Source of the DNA: Clostridia bacterium
Lineage (GTDB): Bacteria; Bacillota; Clostridia; Oscillospirales; Acutalibacteraceae
Assembly (NCBI GenBank): GCA_017942105.1
Contig: JAGAVE010000094.1
Coordinates: forward strand, 1 to 49,006
Length of the DNA: 49,006 bases
Direction of reading: 5' to 3'
The position numbers were made by a program, and so were the translations under genes. Shown here in pieces: positions 38,363-46,074 of the stretch. Numbering within the stretch: the first letter of the stretch is position 1; each line of letters begins with the position of its first letter. Below the pieces are notes generated by a model. That model did not search any database. It saw only the letters and a list, made by a program, of their open reading frames with translations, and was not told the DNA's origin.

Positions 38363-39745
38363 ATGGATAGAATAGTTGAAGTCATCAGCAAGATGCTTGC
38401 AAGCAACAAATTTTCCGCAATCAAAGAGATGCTCAGCGAAATGAATGTCGTTGATATTGCTTCATTGATCGAGGAGTTTGAAACAGAGGAGCAGCAGGTT
38501 CGTCTGTTCCGATTGTTGCCTAAGCAGTCCTCGGCTGATGTTTTTTCTTATCTTGACAATGAAATCAGAACAAATATAGTTAACGCGATTACGAACAAAG
38601 AGCTTTCGTTCCTTATGGAAGATATGTTTCTTGACGATGCCGTTGACTTTTTGGAAGAGGTTCCTGCAAATGTTGTAACCCGAGTTTTAGCTCAGACGGA
38701 TAGCAACACGAGAAATCTTATCAATAAATTTCTGCAGTATCCTGAGAACTCAGCGGGAAGTATTATGACAATCGAGATGGTGTCTTTCCCTGAGACTTAT
38801 ACGGTGAAGCAGGCGATAGAGCAGATTCGTGCAACAGCTCTTGATAAGGAAACGATTTATACCTGCTACTGTACGGACGGCAAGCGCAAGCTTGTTGGTA
38901 CCGTTCCGCTGAGAAGGCTTATCGTTTCACCTGAAGATACTGTTGTTAAAGATATTATGTACGACGATAACCAGCTTATCTTCGTTAATACGCTTGATGA
39001 CCAGGAAGAGATAGCGGATATTGCAAAAAAGTATGACCTTCTTTCTGTTCCTGTTGTAGATAAGGAATGCAGATTGGTTGGTATTATCACTATCGACGAT
39101 ATCGTCGATGTTATCGAAGATGAGAATACGGAAGACTTTGAGAAGATGGCATCTCTTTTGCCTTCGGAGGATGAATATCTTAAAACGAGCGTTTTCTCGA
39201 TGTTCAGAAACAGAATCGTCTGGCTTCTCATATTGATGGTCTGCGGAACATTTACGAGCCTTATTATTGAAGGTTTTGAAGCTAAGCTTCCGTTTATAAT
39301 AGGTCTGACCGCGGCAATACCGATGCTTATGGGTACGGGCGGTAACTGCGGTAACCAGACATCAACGCTTGTTATCCGTGGTCTTGCCCTTGGTGATATT
39401 GAAATTAAGGACTATTTTAAGGTTCTCTGGAAAGAAATACGGGTCGCTGTTCTTTGCGGCATTATTCTTGCGGTTGCAAACTACGGCAGAATGTGGATAA
39501 CCAAGATTTTGACAGGAAGCGAAATCGAAAACAATACTTTCATTATCGTTTCGCTGGCGATGGCAGTTGCGGTTATTGTAGCTAAGGCGATTGGTTGCTC
39601 ATTGCCTATACTTGCAAAGCTTATGCACCTTGACCCTGCGCTTATGGCAGGCCCGATGATTACGACTATCGTCGATGTTATAACTCTTCTGATCTATTTT
39701 GCAATTGCAACTGTATTTGTTCAGTACGGACTTGTGACAGCATAA
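38363..39745 (+). CDS. mgtE: Magnesium transporter MgtE
   Basis: This 460-residue Mg2+ channel has the N-terminal helical domain (about 1-130), two CBS domains (about 135-255, with SAGSIMT and SVPVVDKECRLVGIIT), a plug helix and a C-terminal five-helix membrane pore with GTGGNCGNQTSTLVIRGLALG. The cytosolic CBS/N-domain gates the pore by binding Mg2+. The ATG at 38363 is preceded by AGGGG inside the leader hairpin. A longer frame that starts in the leader is rejected because it overlaps the structured region. It is a single-gene unit between a promoter and a bidirectional terminator. Confidence 0.95.
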   Translation: MDRIVEVISKMLASNKFSAIKEMLSEMNVVDIASLIEEFETEEQQVRLFRLLPKQSSADVFSYLDNEIRTNIVNAITNKELSFLMEDMFLDDAVDFLEEVPANVVTRVLAQTDSNTRNLINKFLQYPENSAGSIMTIEMVSFPETYTVKQAIEQIRATALDKETIYTCYCTDGKRKLVGTVPLRRLIVSPEDTVVKDIMYDDNQLIFVNTLDDQEEIADIAKKYDLLSVPVVDKECRLVGIITIDDIVDVIEDENTEDFEKMASLLPSEDEYLKTSVFSMFRNRIVWLLILMVCGTFTSLIIEGFEAKLPFIIGLTAAIPMLMGTGGNCGNQTSTLVIRGLALGDIEIKDYFKVLWKEIRVAVLCGIILAVANYGRMWITKILTGSEIENNTFIIVSLAMAVAVIVAKAIGCSLPILAKLMHLDPALMAGPMITTIVDVITLLIYFAIATVFVQYGLVTA

Positions 39746-39752
39746 TAAATTA

Positions 39753-39786
39753 ATCCCCTTGCAGTTTTAATCAACTGCAAGGGGAT
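39753..39786. terminator. Bidirectional terminator between mgtE and the PHP-domain gene
   Basis: ATCCCCTTGCAGTT (39753-39766) and AACTGCAAGGGGAT (39773-39786) form a perfect 14-bp stem with T-rich sequence on both sides for the two converging genes. Confidence 0.9.
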
Positions 39787-39806
39787 ATTTGTTTAAATTA
39801 AATTAA

Positions 39807-41171
39807 TTAGAAGAGATTGATGATCTCGCCGATGATTGCCCAAAGCTTTGTACTCTGGAACCAACGAACAAATCTCTGTGCCAAAGTGAGTTCCTCAGCA
39901 GCGAAATCAAGAGGCTCAGAACCGTCATCGATTACGAAAGCCTGTGTAAGTGTAAGACCGCCTTCGCCGTAAAGCTCAGCTCTTACATACTGGAAGTTCT
40001 CTGAACCTTCAATTGCGTCAAGGTCGATTGTAAGGTTTTCAGCATTGATCGGACCTTCTTTGACAACCTTACCGTTAGCGATCCACTGGATTCTGTTGCT
40101 GTCTGCAGCGCTTACAGTAATTGTATGACTGTCAACAGCAATGTTTGTAAACATCGGGTAGGGAAGACCCTGATTCATTACATCGATTTCTTCTTCAGGA
40201 CCGATCCAATCGTTCGGACGGATCTTTCTTGTAACCATAAAGAATGCACCGTTCTGCATTGTCTTCTTAACATTTTCTACAGTGTTTTCTTCCATCATAA
40301 ATACGCTGAAGGAAGAGTCAACAGTATCTGTCCAGTGAGCGTCTGTGTTACTGTAGCCGATAATATTTTTGCCGTAGGGAAGGCAATACATAAGAAGGTT
40401 ATCCCAAAGAATTCTGTCGTAACCTGTTGTGCCGTTTCTCTCGTTGAAAACTTCCATACCAAGGCAGGAGTCATACTTAAGCAAAAGGTCGCCGAAGAAT
40501 TTGATTTTTTCAGGGTCATTAACTACATCGGGGTTTGAGTTGGAATCAAGCCAGTCGCCGGGGTGGTTGATGTGTGAAAGACCGCCGTTTTCCTCAACAA
40601 ACTTAATTACCTGCTCGTAACCGCGTTCGTTTTCAGCGCCTGCATAGCCGCTGCCTGTTGTACCGGGAAGGAAGAAGCCGTTAACATGATTCTTTGTAAG
40701 AGAGAAATGATTGAATTCGTTACCGCCGAGAATGGGAAGAAGACCTTCGCCTCTCTGTGTACCGTCGTAGAGAGGATATGTACCGTTCTTAATAGCCTCG
40801 TACTCTTCTGTTGTGAGGTGCTCATACGGGTTATCGATGAGCCACTGATATGTGTAAAGAAGCTGAGTATCGGGAGCTTTATCCCAATCAACACCTGTTA
40901 TACCGTGGTCAGTAATTGCAAGGAAATCATAGTCCTGATTGTAATACTCTTTGACCATAACGGGGAGAGTGTCCTCTGCGTCACTGTAAGTTGTGTGAGA
41001 ATGGATTGTGCCCTTGTAAGCACCCCATGCATCATCACCTGACCAGATAACTTCATTGTAGGGGTTGATGATTGTGTAATCTGCCTCCTGAGCTGAAACG
41101 CCAACCATTGCAAACGGAATTGCGATGACTACACTCAGTATGATACACAAAGCTTTTTTGAATGTTTTCAT
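39807..41171 (-). CDS. Exported PHP-domain phosphoesterase-like protein
   Basis: This 454-residue protein has a clear signal peptide (KTFKKALCIILSVVIAIPFAMVGVSAQ), cleaved near Ala27. The PHP metal site is visible: HSHTTYSD (HxH), the TDHG pair, a later GLSHINHPGDW segment and SNTDAHW. PHP domains are metal-dependent phosphoesterases; an extracellular one may act on a sugar or nucleotide phosphate. A beta-rich C-terminal domain (about 340-425) follows, then a short amphipathic end. GGAGG supports the ATG. It has its own promoter in the gap after the dockerin gene. Confidence 0.82.
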   Translation of the reverse strand: MKTFKKALCIILSVVIAIPFAMVGVSAQEADYTIINPYNEVIWSGDDAWGAYKGTIHSHTTYSDAEDTLPVMVKEYYNQDYDFLAITDHGITGVDWDKAPDTQLLYTYQWLIDNPYEHLTTEEYEAIKNGTYPLYDGTQRGEGLLPILGGNEFNHFSLTKNHVNGFFLPGTTGSGYAGAENERGYEQVIKFVEENGGLSHINHPGDWLDSNSNPDVVNDPEKIKFFGDLLLKYDSCLGMEVFNERNGTTGYDRILWDNLLMYCLPYGKNIIGYSNTDAHWTDTVDSSFSVFMMEENTVENVKKTMQNGAFFMVTRKIRPNDWIGPEEEIDVMNQGLPYPMFTNIAVDSHTITVSAADSNRIQWIANGKVVKEGPINAENLTIDLDAIEGSENFQYVRAELYGEGGLTLTQAFVIDDGSEPLDFAAEELTLAQRFVRWFQSTKLWAIIGEIINLF

Positions 41172-41198
41172 AATGATTACCTCCTGATTTTTAATAAT

Positions 41199-41227
41199 AT
41201 TAAATCAAAAAATCGAAAAAGTGTCAA
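41199..41227 (-). promoter_or_regulatory. Sigma-A promoter for the PHP-domain gene
   Basis: On the minus strand the -35 is TTGACA (41227-41222) and the -10 is TTTAAT (41204-41199), with a 17-bp spacer. It lies in the 61-nt gap after the dockerin gene. Confidence 0.7.
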
Positions 41228-41232
41228 GTATT

Positions 41233-42114
41233 TTATGCAACCTTGAAGTTAAGAACTGCCTTTGTGCAATCATAAGCAAGGTCGTCTCGATAAACGCTTG
41301 ATTTGCTTGTAATATCTGCAGACTCGTGAACTGCACACATAAGATGGCCGTTAAGGAACTGTTTTGTTCGTCTTGACTCTACGGGGATAACAATCTGTCC
41401 TGTTGTGCCTTTCTTTGCTGATTTGCTGACCGTGAAATGGACAACGACAAGGTCTTCGTTAATGTTCTTTTCAACCTCATCGGTCATCATAACATTGGGG
41501 GTCATCGTGATTCGCAGGAATTTGTGATTTGCTTTGAATTCAGCAAGCTTTGATTCGCTGTAATCAGGCCAACACTTTTCTTTGTTATCAGCGGCTATAC
41601 CGTCCCAGTCCTTGAAAGTGCAGTATGATCTGCCTACTGTGCTGTAAAGTCTGCCTTCTGTATTAAACTGAGCGGAAGGAGCGGATGAAAAGATGTTTTT
41701 GTTATAATAAATCTGAGCGCTTGTCGGTCCGGTATAATAATTATTCGAAAGTGAGAATGTAACTGCAACAGTGTCGCCTGCCTTGACGGGGATGACATCG
41801 TCAGAATCGTAATTTTTGCCGTTCACTTTTGCTTTGAGCACGAATGTTGCCGTATACTTAGCATTTGTAACTGTACCGACGCTTATCTGCAGAATAGTAA
41901 GAGCGTCCGACGAGTTTATTTTGCCGTCACCGTTGACATCGGCCGACGAATCAATTTTATTGATTTTGCCGACGGAATACTGCAAAACAAGAAGTGCATC
42001 GTTTGAATTAACCTTGCCGTCGCCGTTGACATCTCCACGCAACGCGGCGAATGACACAGTACAGAAGGAGAGGGCAAGGACTGCTGCCAAAACTAAAGAA
42101 ATAATGCGTTTCAT
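41233..42114 (-). CDS. Exported protein with N-terminal type I dockerin and a cohesin-like domain
   Basis: This 293-residue protein has a signal peptide (MKRIISLVLAAVLALSFC...SFA), then two Ca2+-binding dockerin repeats, DVNGDGKVNSNDALLVLQ from Asp28 and DVNGDGKINSSDALTILQ from Asp59. The remainder looks like a beta-sandwich, with AGDTVAVTFSLSNNYY and AQIYYNKNIF resembling cohesin-type strands. Dockerins dock proteins onto cohesins, as in cellulosomes, but they are usually C-terminal; here the dockerin comes first. The start is ATG 42114; an in-frame ATG at 42126 abuts the SD. It is last in the sortase operon. Confidence 0.85.
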   Translation of the reverse strand: MKRIISLVLAAVLALSFCTVSFAALRGDVNGDGKVNSNDALLVLQYSVGKINKIDSSADVNGDGKINSSDALTILQISVGTVTNAKYTATFVLKAKVNGKNYDSDDVIPVKAGDTVAVTFSLSNNYYTGPTSAQIYYNKNIFSSAPSAQFNTEGRLYSTVGRSYCTFKDWDGIAADNKEKCWPDYSESKLAEFKANHKFLRITMTPNVMMTDEVEKNINEDLVVVHFTVSKSAKKGTTGQIVIPVESRRTKQFLNGHLMCAVHESADITSKSSVYRDDLAYDCTKAVLNFKVA

Positions 42115-42136
42115 ATAAATTACCATCCTTTCGGTT

Positions 42137-43210
42137 TTATAATAACAAAGCCAGAATCAGACCGATAACCGTTGATGCGCCAACGGCACCGGCAGAAATA
42201 TAATAAAGATGCTTGCGGAGAAGCTTGTCTTTTTTTGTTGAAATGTCAGGAGAATTTTGCTTGTCGCCTAACTTTTCGTGATCATACAGCATAAGCATCA
42301 TTTTATCGACGCAGTCTGCCATAAAAGCTTCATCAGTTTCGTTTTCTTCAGCAAAGAAGGTGCAGATGTCAGTTCCGCTTTCATCAGCTATTGCGGCCTT
42401 GAGAATTTTTTCGGAGTTGCTGTTAAGGCTCGCTTCGGAAAAAGCTACTCCGTAAGGAGCAAATTCCGATTCTCTCAAAGCTCGTGCTTCCTCGGCGATA
42501 CCGTTATCTGTTATTTCTGCATAGGCATTCTGCGGTCTGAAAGTGAAGCAATGCTTTGAAGAAATGTTTGCCGAGATTTTTTCGATAATCGATGAAGCCT
42601 GCGAATAATTGAAAGCAACTTTAACTGAGTCGGTATCAAGTTTATCGGCCGTTCTTTTGATAATCTCTCTGTGTCTTGCCTGAAGTCCTCTCTTTATCAC
42701 CTCATCATCATCGCAGACGGAGGCGAAAAAGTCATAAAGAGAGCCGAAAACAACATCGCTTGAATAGGGCTCTTCAACGGGAAGATAGATGATGCACTGT
42801 GACCCTGCCGCTAAAACAAAACCGCAGTTTACCATACTTTGCGTCGGCAGAAGAGTTGCTCCCTGCGGAAAGAAGGCGTTCGCGGTAAGCGTTGTCTGCT
42901 TGATTTTTTCTGCTTCATATAAAGGGCTGAGAACATTGAACACAGCATTTTTCTTCATCAGCTTGAAGCCGAGAGCTTCTGCTAAAAGACGCTTTGTTGC
43001 GTTATACATATTGTTTTGCACAGCGATAATAACGATATCTGCTGAGCGGAGGCTTTGTCCGACGGAAAGAAGCATCCTTTTTTGCGAAGTAAAGGGCATA
43101 AAGCTTTCGCACTGAGGAAAAAAGCTTTTGATGCATTTATATATCTGCTTTTTGCCGGAATCAATTTGGGGATCTTCCTGCTTGCACAAGGAGAAAAGTC
43201 TTATATCCAT
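42137..43210 (-). CDS. Membrane-anchored protein with a degenerate CinA/MoaB-like domain
   Basis: This 357-residue protein has no named family that I know. A stretch near residues 50-145 follows the order of the CinA N-terminal (MoCF) domain: LRSADIVIIAVQNN, LLAEALGFKL, FFPQGATLLP, MVNCGFVLAAGSQCIIYLPVEE. The glycine-rich GGLGPTPDD loop is lost, so catalysis is doubtful. The C-terminus has a single membrane segment (about 337-356) after a Lys-rich stretch, so most of it faces the cytoplasm. Its gene lies 5 nt after a sortase gene. A regulatory or scaffold role near the sortases is speculative. Confidence 0.6.
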   Translation of the reverse strand: MDIRLFSLCKQEDPQIDSGKKQIYKCIKSFFPQCESFMPFTSQKRMLLSVGQSLRSADIVIIAVQNNMYNATKRLLAEALGFKLMKKNAVFNVLSPLYEAEKIKQTTLTANAFFPQGATLLPTQSMVNCGFVLAAGSQCIIYLPVEEPYSSDVVFGSLYDFFASVCDDDEVIKRGLQARHREIIKRTADKLDTDSVKVAFNYSQASSIIEKISANISSKHCFTFRPQNAYAEITDNGIAEEARALRESEFAPYGVAFSEASLNSNSEKILKAAIADESGTDICTFFAEENETDEAFMADCVDKMMLMLYDHEKLGDKQNSPDISTKKDKLLRKHLYYISAGAVGASTVIGLILALLL

Positions 43211-43215
43211 GGGTA

Positions 43216-44307
43216 TTACTCCTTATCATCTGAGAACTTGCTTGCATTTTTAAAGGGATTGCGTTTACCCTTGGCATCGTACCACGCTTGGGGGAAACGC
43301 TGATTTTCATTAACAACTGCCTTTGAAACATCTACATCTGAGCTTTCACCGTCGCGGACAAGACGCGCCATAACGACGAAACGGGCATCTTCAAATACCG
43401 TGTCGCAGGTTGAAATTGTAAGAATTTTATCTCCCGGAACAATGTCAACGGCTTCGTTTGTGTAGAATGAGCGGGATTTTACTTCATCAATAAATTCAAG
43501 GAATTTTTCGTCCGAAGAAAAATTGGTTGTAAGGTACGGAAAGGCATAGCCGTTATCCTGAGCTTTTTCACCGTTGGAAATAAATGCGGCAAAAATTTTC
43601 CATTCATAGTCGCGATAGATTGTGTTGAACTTGACCGTAGGGAAATTCTTATAGTTTTCAATATCTGAATAAAGGCTCAGCGCTCCGAGTTGAGTACCGT
43701 CGCGCATATTGTGACCGTAAATTATTGTATTTGTATCAAATTTTTTGATATTGTTTCTGTAATCAACGAAGAGGGTACCGTATTTGGAGCTTTCGCCCTT
43801 AAAGCCCTTCTTAAGGTATTCATAGTTATCGTCAGCTTGGACAACATTTATTCCCGATTCGCCGGTTGCGTCAATTATCAGCTTTCCGACGAAATCTTCG
43901 TTCATATTAAGAAGAGCACTGTATTTGTCAAGGATAACTTCACCTGTATCGGGCAGTTTAGTAGTTGCGGTGTTGTCCTCGTTAACGGTCGTATCCTGAA
44001 GTGTCTGATTATGCTTATAAGGGAGAATTACGAGGTCATAAACAAGATATGCTGAGGCGGCAATAAAAACCATCAATGAAATAGCAAGCAGACTGCGTCT
44101 TGCCGTATTGAAAAAAGATTTGCCGATGTCCTTTGCTGTTACGAGGTTGCTTGTTTCTTGTTGTTCTTCTTTAATATCATATTTTGCGTATTCTGCAAAA
44201 TCATCGTTGTCGTTTGCTTGTGTGTACTTAGAATAATCAACGCGAGGAGCGGGCTGTTCCGTTTCAGGATTTTCAACGGAAGTTTTTATTTCTTTTTCTT
44301 TGTCCAA
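43216..44307 (-). CDS. Class B sortase (second)
   Basis: This 363-residue protein has a 70-residue cytoplasmic N-terminus, a membrane segment near 73-93, an outside stalk and a class B sortase domain. The catalytic site reads His in IYGHNM, Cys301 in ILTISTCDT and Arg in ARFVVMARL. Sortases cleave a sorting signal and join the protein to the wall or to another protein. An LPDTG appears in the stalk but has no hydrophobic tail. The C-terminal tail resembles that of the other sortase. The start is TTG 44307, with GGAGG eight bases ahead, lying within the end of the previous gene. Confidence 0.88.
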   Translation of the reverse strand: MDKEKEIKTSVENPETEQPAPRVDYSKYTQANDNDDFAEYAKYDIKEEQQETSNLVTAKDIGKSFFNTARRSLLAISLMVFIAASAYLVYDLVILPYKHNQTLQDTTVNEDNTATTKLPDTGEVILDKYSALLNMNEDFVGKLIIDATGESGINVVQADDNYEYLKKGFKGESSKYGTLFVDYRNNIKKFDTNTIIYGHNMRDGTQLGALSLYSDIENYKNFPTVKFNTIYRDYEWKIFAAFISNGEKAQDNGYAFPYLTTNFSSDEKFLEFIDEVKSRSFYTNEAVDIVPGDKILTISTCDTVFEDARFVVMARLVRDGESSDVDVSKAVVNENQRFPQAWYDAKGKRNPFKNASKFSDDKE

Positions 44308-44927
44308 AGAGAAAACCTCCTTTTTGGGGCAGTGTCGGCTGAAAACGCCGAGGATAATTCTTCATCGCTGTTTCTCTGAATACCGTCATCAGCATCGCTG
44401 TCAACATAAATAACTCGTGTATGCGTATTATAGCCGTAACGGTTGTTATAGGATTGAGGATTAACCGTAAACTCCGCAGGGGTGTCAGAATCCTCAGGGA
44501 TGGAGATTTTTTTCTCTTCGGCAGACGGCTCAGCTTTGGGGGCAGGATGAGCGGTGAGGCTTACATCTATATCGCTGAAAGATGCCGTGTCTGCATCAAA
44601 CTCACTTTTGGTTGAGTCGAAAACCTGAGAGAGAGGAGAATCAACATCTGTCCTTATTTCATCCTTGGGAGAAACGGGAGTGGCAAAATAATCAAAAGCA
44701 GTGCTTTCGGGGCGTTGCTTTTTAATGAGACCTGCTTTTTTTATCGGCTCAAAGCCTTCGTTGCGGATGCTCTCGTCTTCTTCGGCGGCGGCATAGCGAG
44801 CCTTGAGAAGCTCAAGACTGTTAGGCTGAATATAATCGACGATATCATCGTTTTTTATTAACTCGGCAGCAATGGAGCTTTCAATTGCTTCAATCTCTTC
44901 AGGATTGAGTTTTTTGTTTTCTGCCAT
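44286..44927 (-). CDS. Acidic, probably disordered cytoplasmic protein between the two sortases
   Basis: This 213-residue protein has a short helical N-terminus (LNPEEIEAIESSIAAELIKN), then a long Asp/Glu/Ser/Pro-rich region of low complexity, and ends with a basic APKRRFSLWTKKKK tail. It has no signal peptide or membrane segment. It includes NPQSY, resembling a class B sorting motif, but without the rest of a sorting signal. AAAGGA precedes the ATG. It overlaps the next sortase gene by 22 bases, so they are tightly coupled. Function unknown. Confidence 0.65.
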   Translation of the reverse strand: MAENKKLNPEEIEAIESSIAAELIKNDDIVDYIQPNSLELLKARYAAAEEDESIRNEGFEPIKKAGLIKKQRPESTAFDYFATPVSPKDEIRTDVDSPLSQVFDSTKSEFDADTASFSDIDVSLTAHPAPKAEPSAEEKKISIPEDSDTPAEFTVNPQSYNNRYGYNTHTRVIYVDSDADDGIQRNSDEELSSAFSADTAPKRRFSLWTKKKK

Positions 44928-44945
44928 AGTTAATCATCCTTTCGG

Positions 44946-46061
44946 TTATTGATTAGAGGGTACCCAGGTGACATAGCTTGAGTAAGGGTTGGTTTTACCT
45001 TTTTTGTCGTACCATATTTGAGGACGGCGGTAGTCAGGGTTTGCCTTTGCCTTTGAAGTGTCAACCTCTGCGGATTCACCGTTGCGCAGTAATCTGCCAA
45101 CTACGACAAGTCTGCCGTCGATATCTGTTCCGCAAGCACCGTCAAGAGAATGAGTACAGGTGGAGAGAGTGATAAATTTATCTGTTGTTCTTATATCAAT
45201 TCCCGTTGAGTAAATAGAACGCTGAGTAATCTGCTGGATGTAGCCGCCCATACTCTTGGGTCCGAGGTTGGGATAGATATAGTTGAACAGATATCCTCCG
45301 TCAAACTTTCTTGAAGCTGTTGTGTAGAAAACATTACTTACGAGGAAAGTGTAGGTACCGTAAAGCGTTCTGTATTCGATGGTAGGATGAGACTTATACC
45401 ATTCAATGTTTTCATAGCGGTGAACATCATAAAAATGAGTACCTGACGGCATATTGTGTCCATAAAGAACGGTGTTTGTGCTGAGTGTTGCGCCCTTATT
45501 GCACCTGTAATCGGCATAGGTAGTACCGTAATTTGTATTTGAACCGTAGAAATTGTTTCTGAGGTACTTGTTGTTATCTTTGGCCTGAACGACGGGAGTA
45601 TTTACATTAGTGCCGGGAATGTAAAGCCAGCCTACAAAATCGTTGTTTGAGGCATAAAGAAAGTTGAAGTCAGCCGCCATGTTTGCAGGAAATTTTGTAG
45701 CCTTATATTTCGGAAACATCTGAGTGTAAATATTATAACCGTTGCTTACTTGCTGCTGTTGCTGTTCGGGGGTGTCGGTTTCTGTAGAGGTATTAAGATA
45801 TTTATCAATTCTTAATACAGAGAAGACGGATGTTAATGCAATTGCGACACACAGAACCGCGCAGATAATTCCGAAGATAACATTCGAATGACCGTTTTCG
45901 TTGTATTCTTCGTCATCTTCATCATCTTCATCAATTACAGGCTGAAACTCCACTGACTGTACGGGAGTGATATTCTGTTCTTCTTTAGCAGGTTGAGAAG
46001 TGATTTCTTTCTTCTTTACCTCTGATTCCGGGGTGTATTCAATATTCTTGTTTTCATCCAT
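44946..46061 (-). CDS. Class B sortase (first)
   Basis: This 371-residue sortase has an acidic cytoplasmic N-terminus with a DEDDEDDEEY patch, a membrane segment near 61-83, a Gln/Thr stalk and a class B domain with VLYGHNM, FITLSTCTH (Cys302) and GRLVVVGRL. The C-terminal tail (RNGESAEVDTSKA...PQIWYDKKGKTNPY) is shared with the other sortase. It probably anchors an exported substrate; none with a clear sorting signal is seen in the window. AGAGGTGG supports the ATG. It lies 13 nt after cinA. Confidence 0.9.
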   Translation of the reverse strand: MDENKNIEYTPESEVKKKEITSQPAKEEQNITPVQSVEFQPVIDEDDEDDEEYNENGHSNVIFGIICAVLCVAIALTSVFSVLRIDKYLNTSTETDTPEQQQQQVSNGYNIYTQMFPKYKATKFPANMAADFNFLYASNNDFVGWLYIPGTNVNTPVVQAKDNNKYLRNNFYGSNTNYGTTYADYRCNKGATLSTNTVLYGHNMPSGTHFYDVHRYENIEWYKSHPTIEYRTLYGTYTFLVSNVFYTTASRKFDGGYLFNYIYPNLGPKSMGGYIQQITQRSIYSTGIDIRTTDKFITLSTCTHSLDGACGTDIDGRLVVVGRLLRNGESAEVDTSKAKANPDYRRPQIWYDKKGKTNPYSSYVTWVPSNQ

Positions 46062-46074
46062 ACTTTTCCACCTC

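Noticed and set aside
43940..43970. LPDTG in the second sortase as a sorting signal
   Set aside because: It lies in the stalk just after the membrane segment, with no following hydrophobic segment and basic tail.
44440..44475. NPQSY in the acidic protein as a class B sorting signal
   Set aside because: The protein has no signal peptide and no hydrophobic C-terminal segment, so it cannot be a normal sortase substrate.
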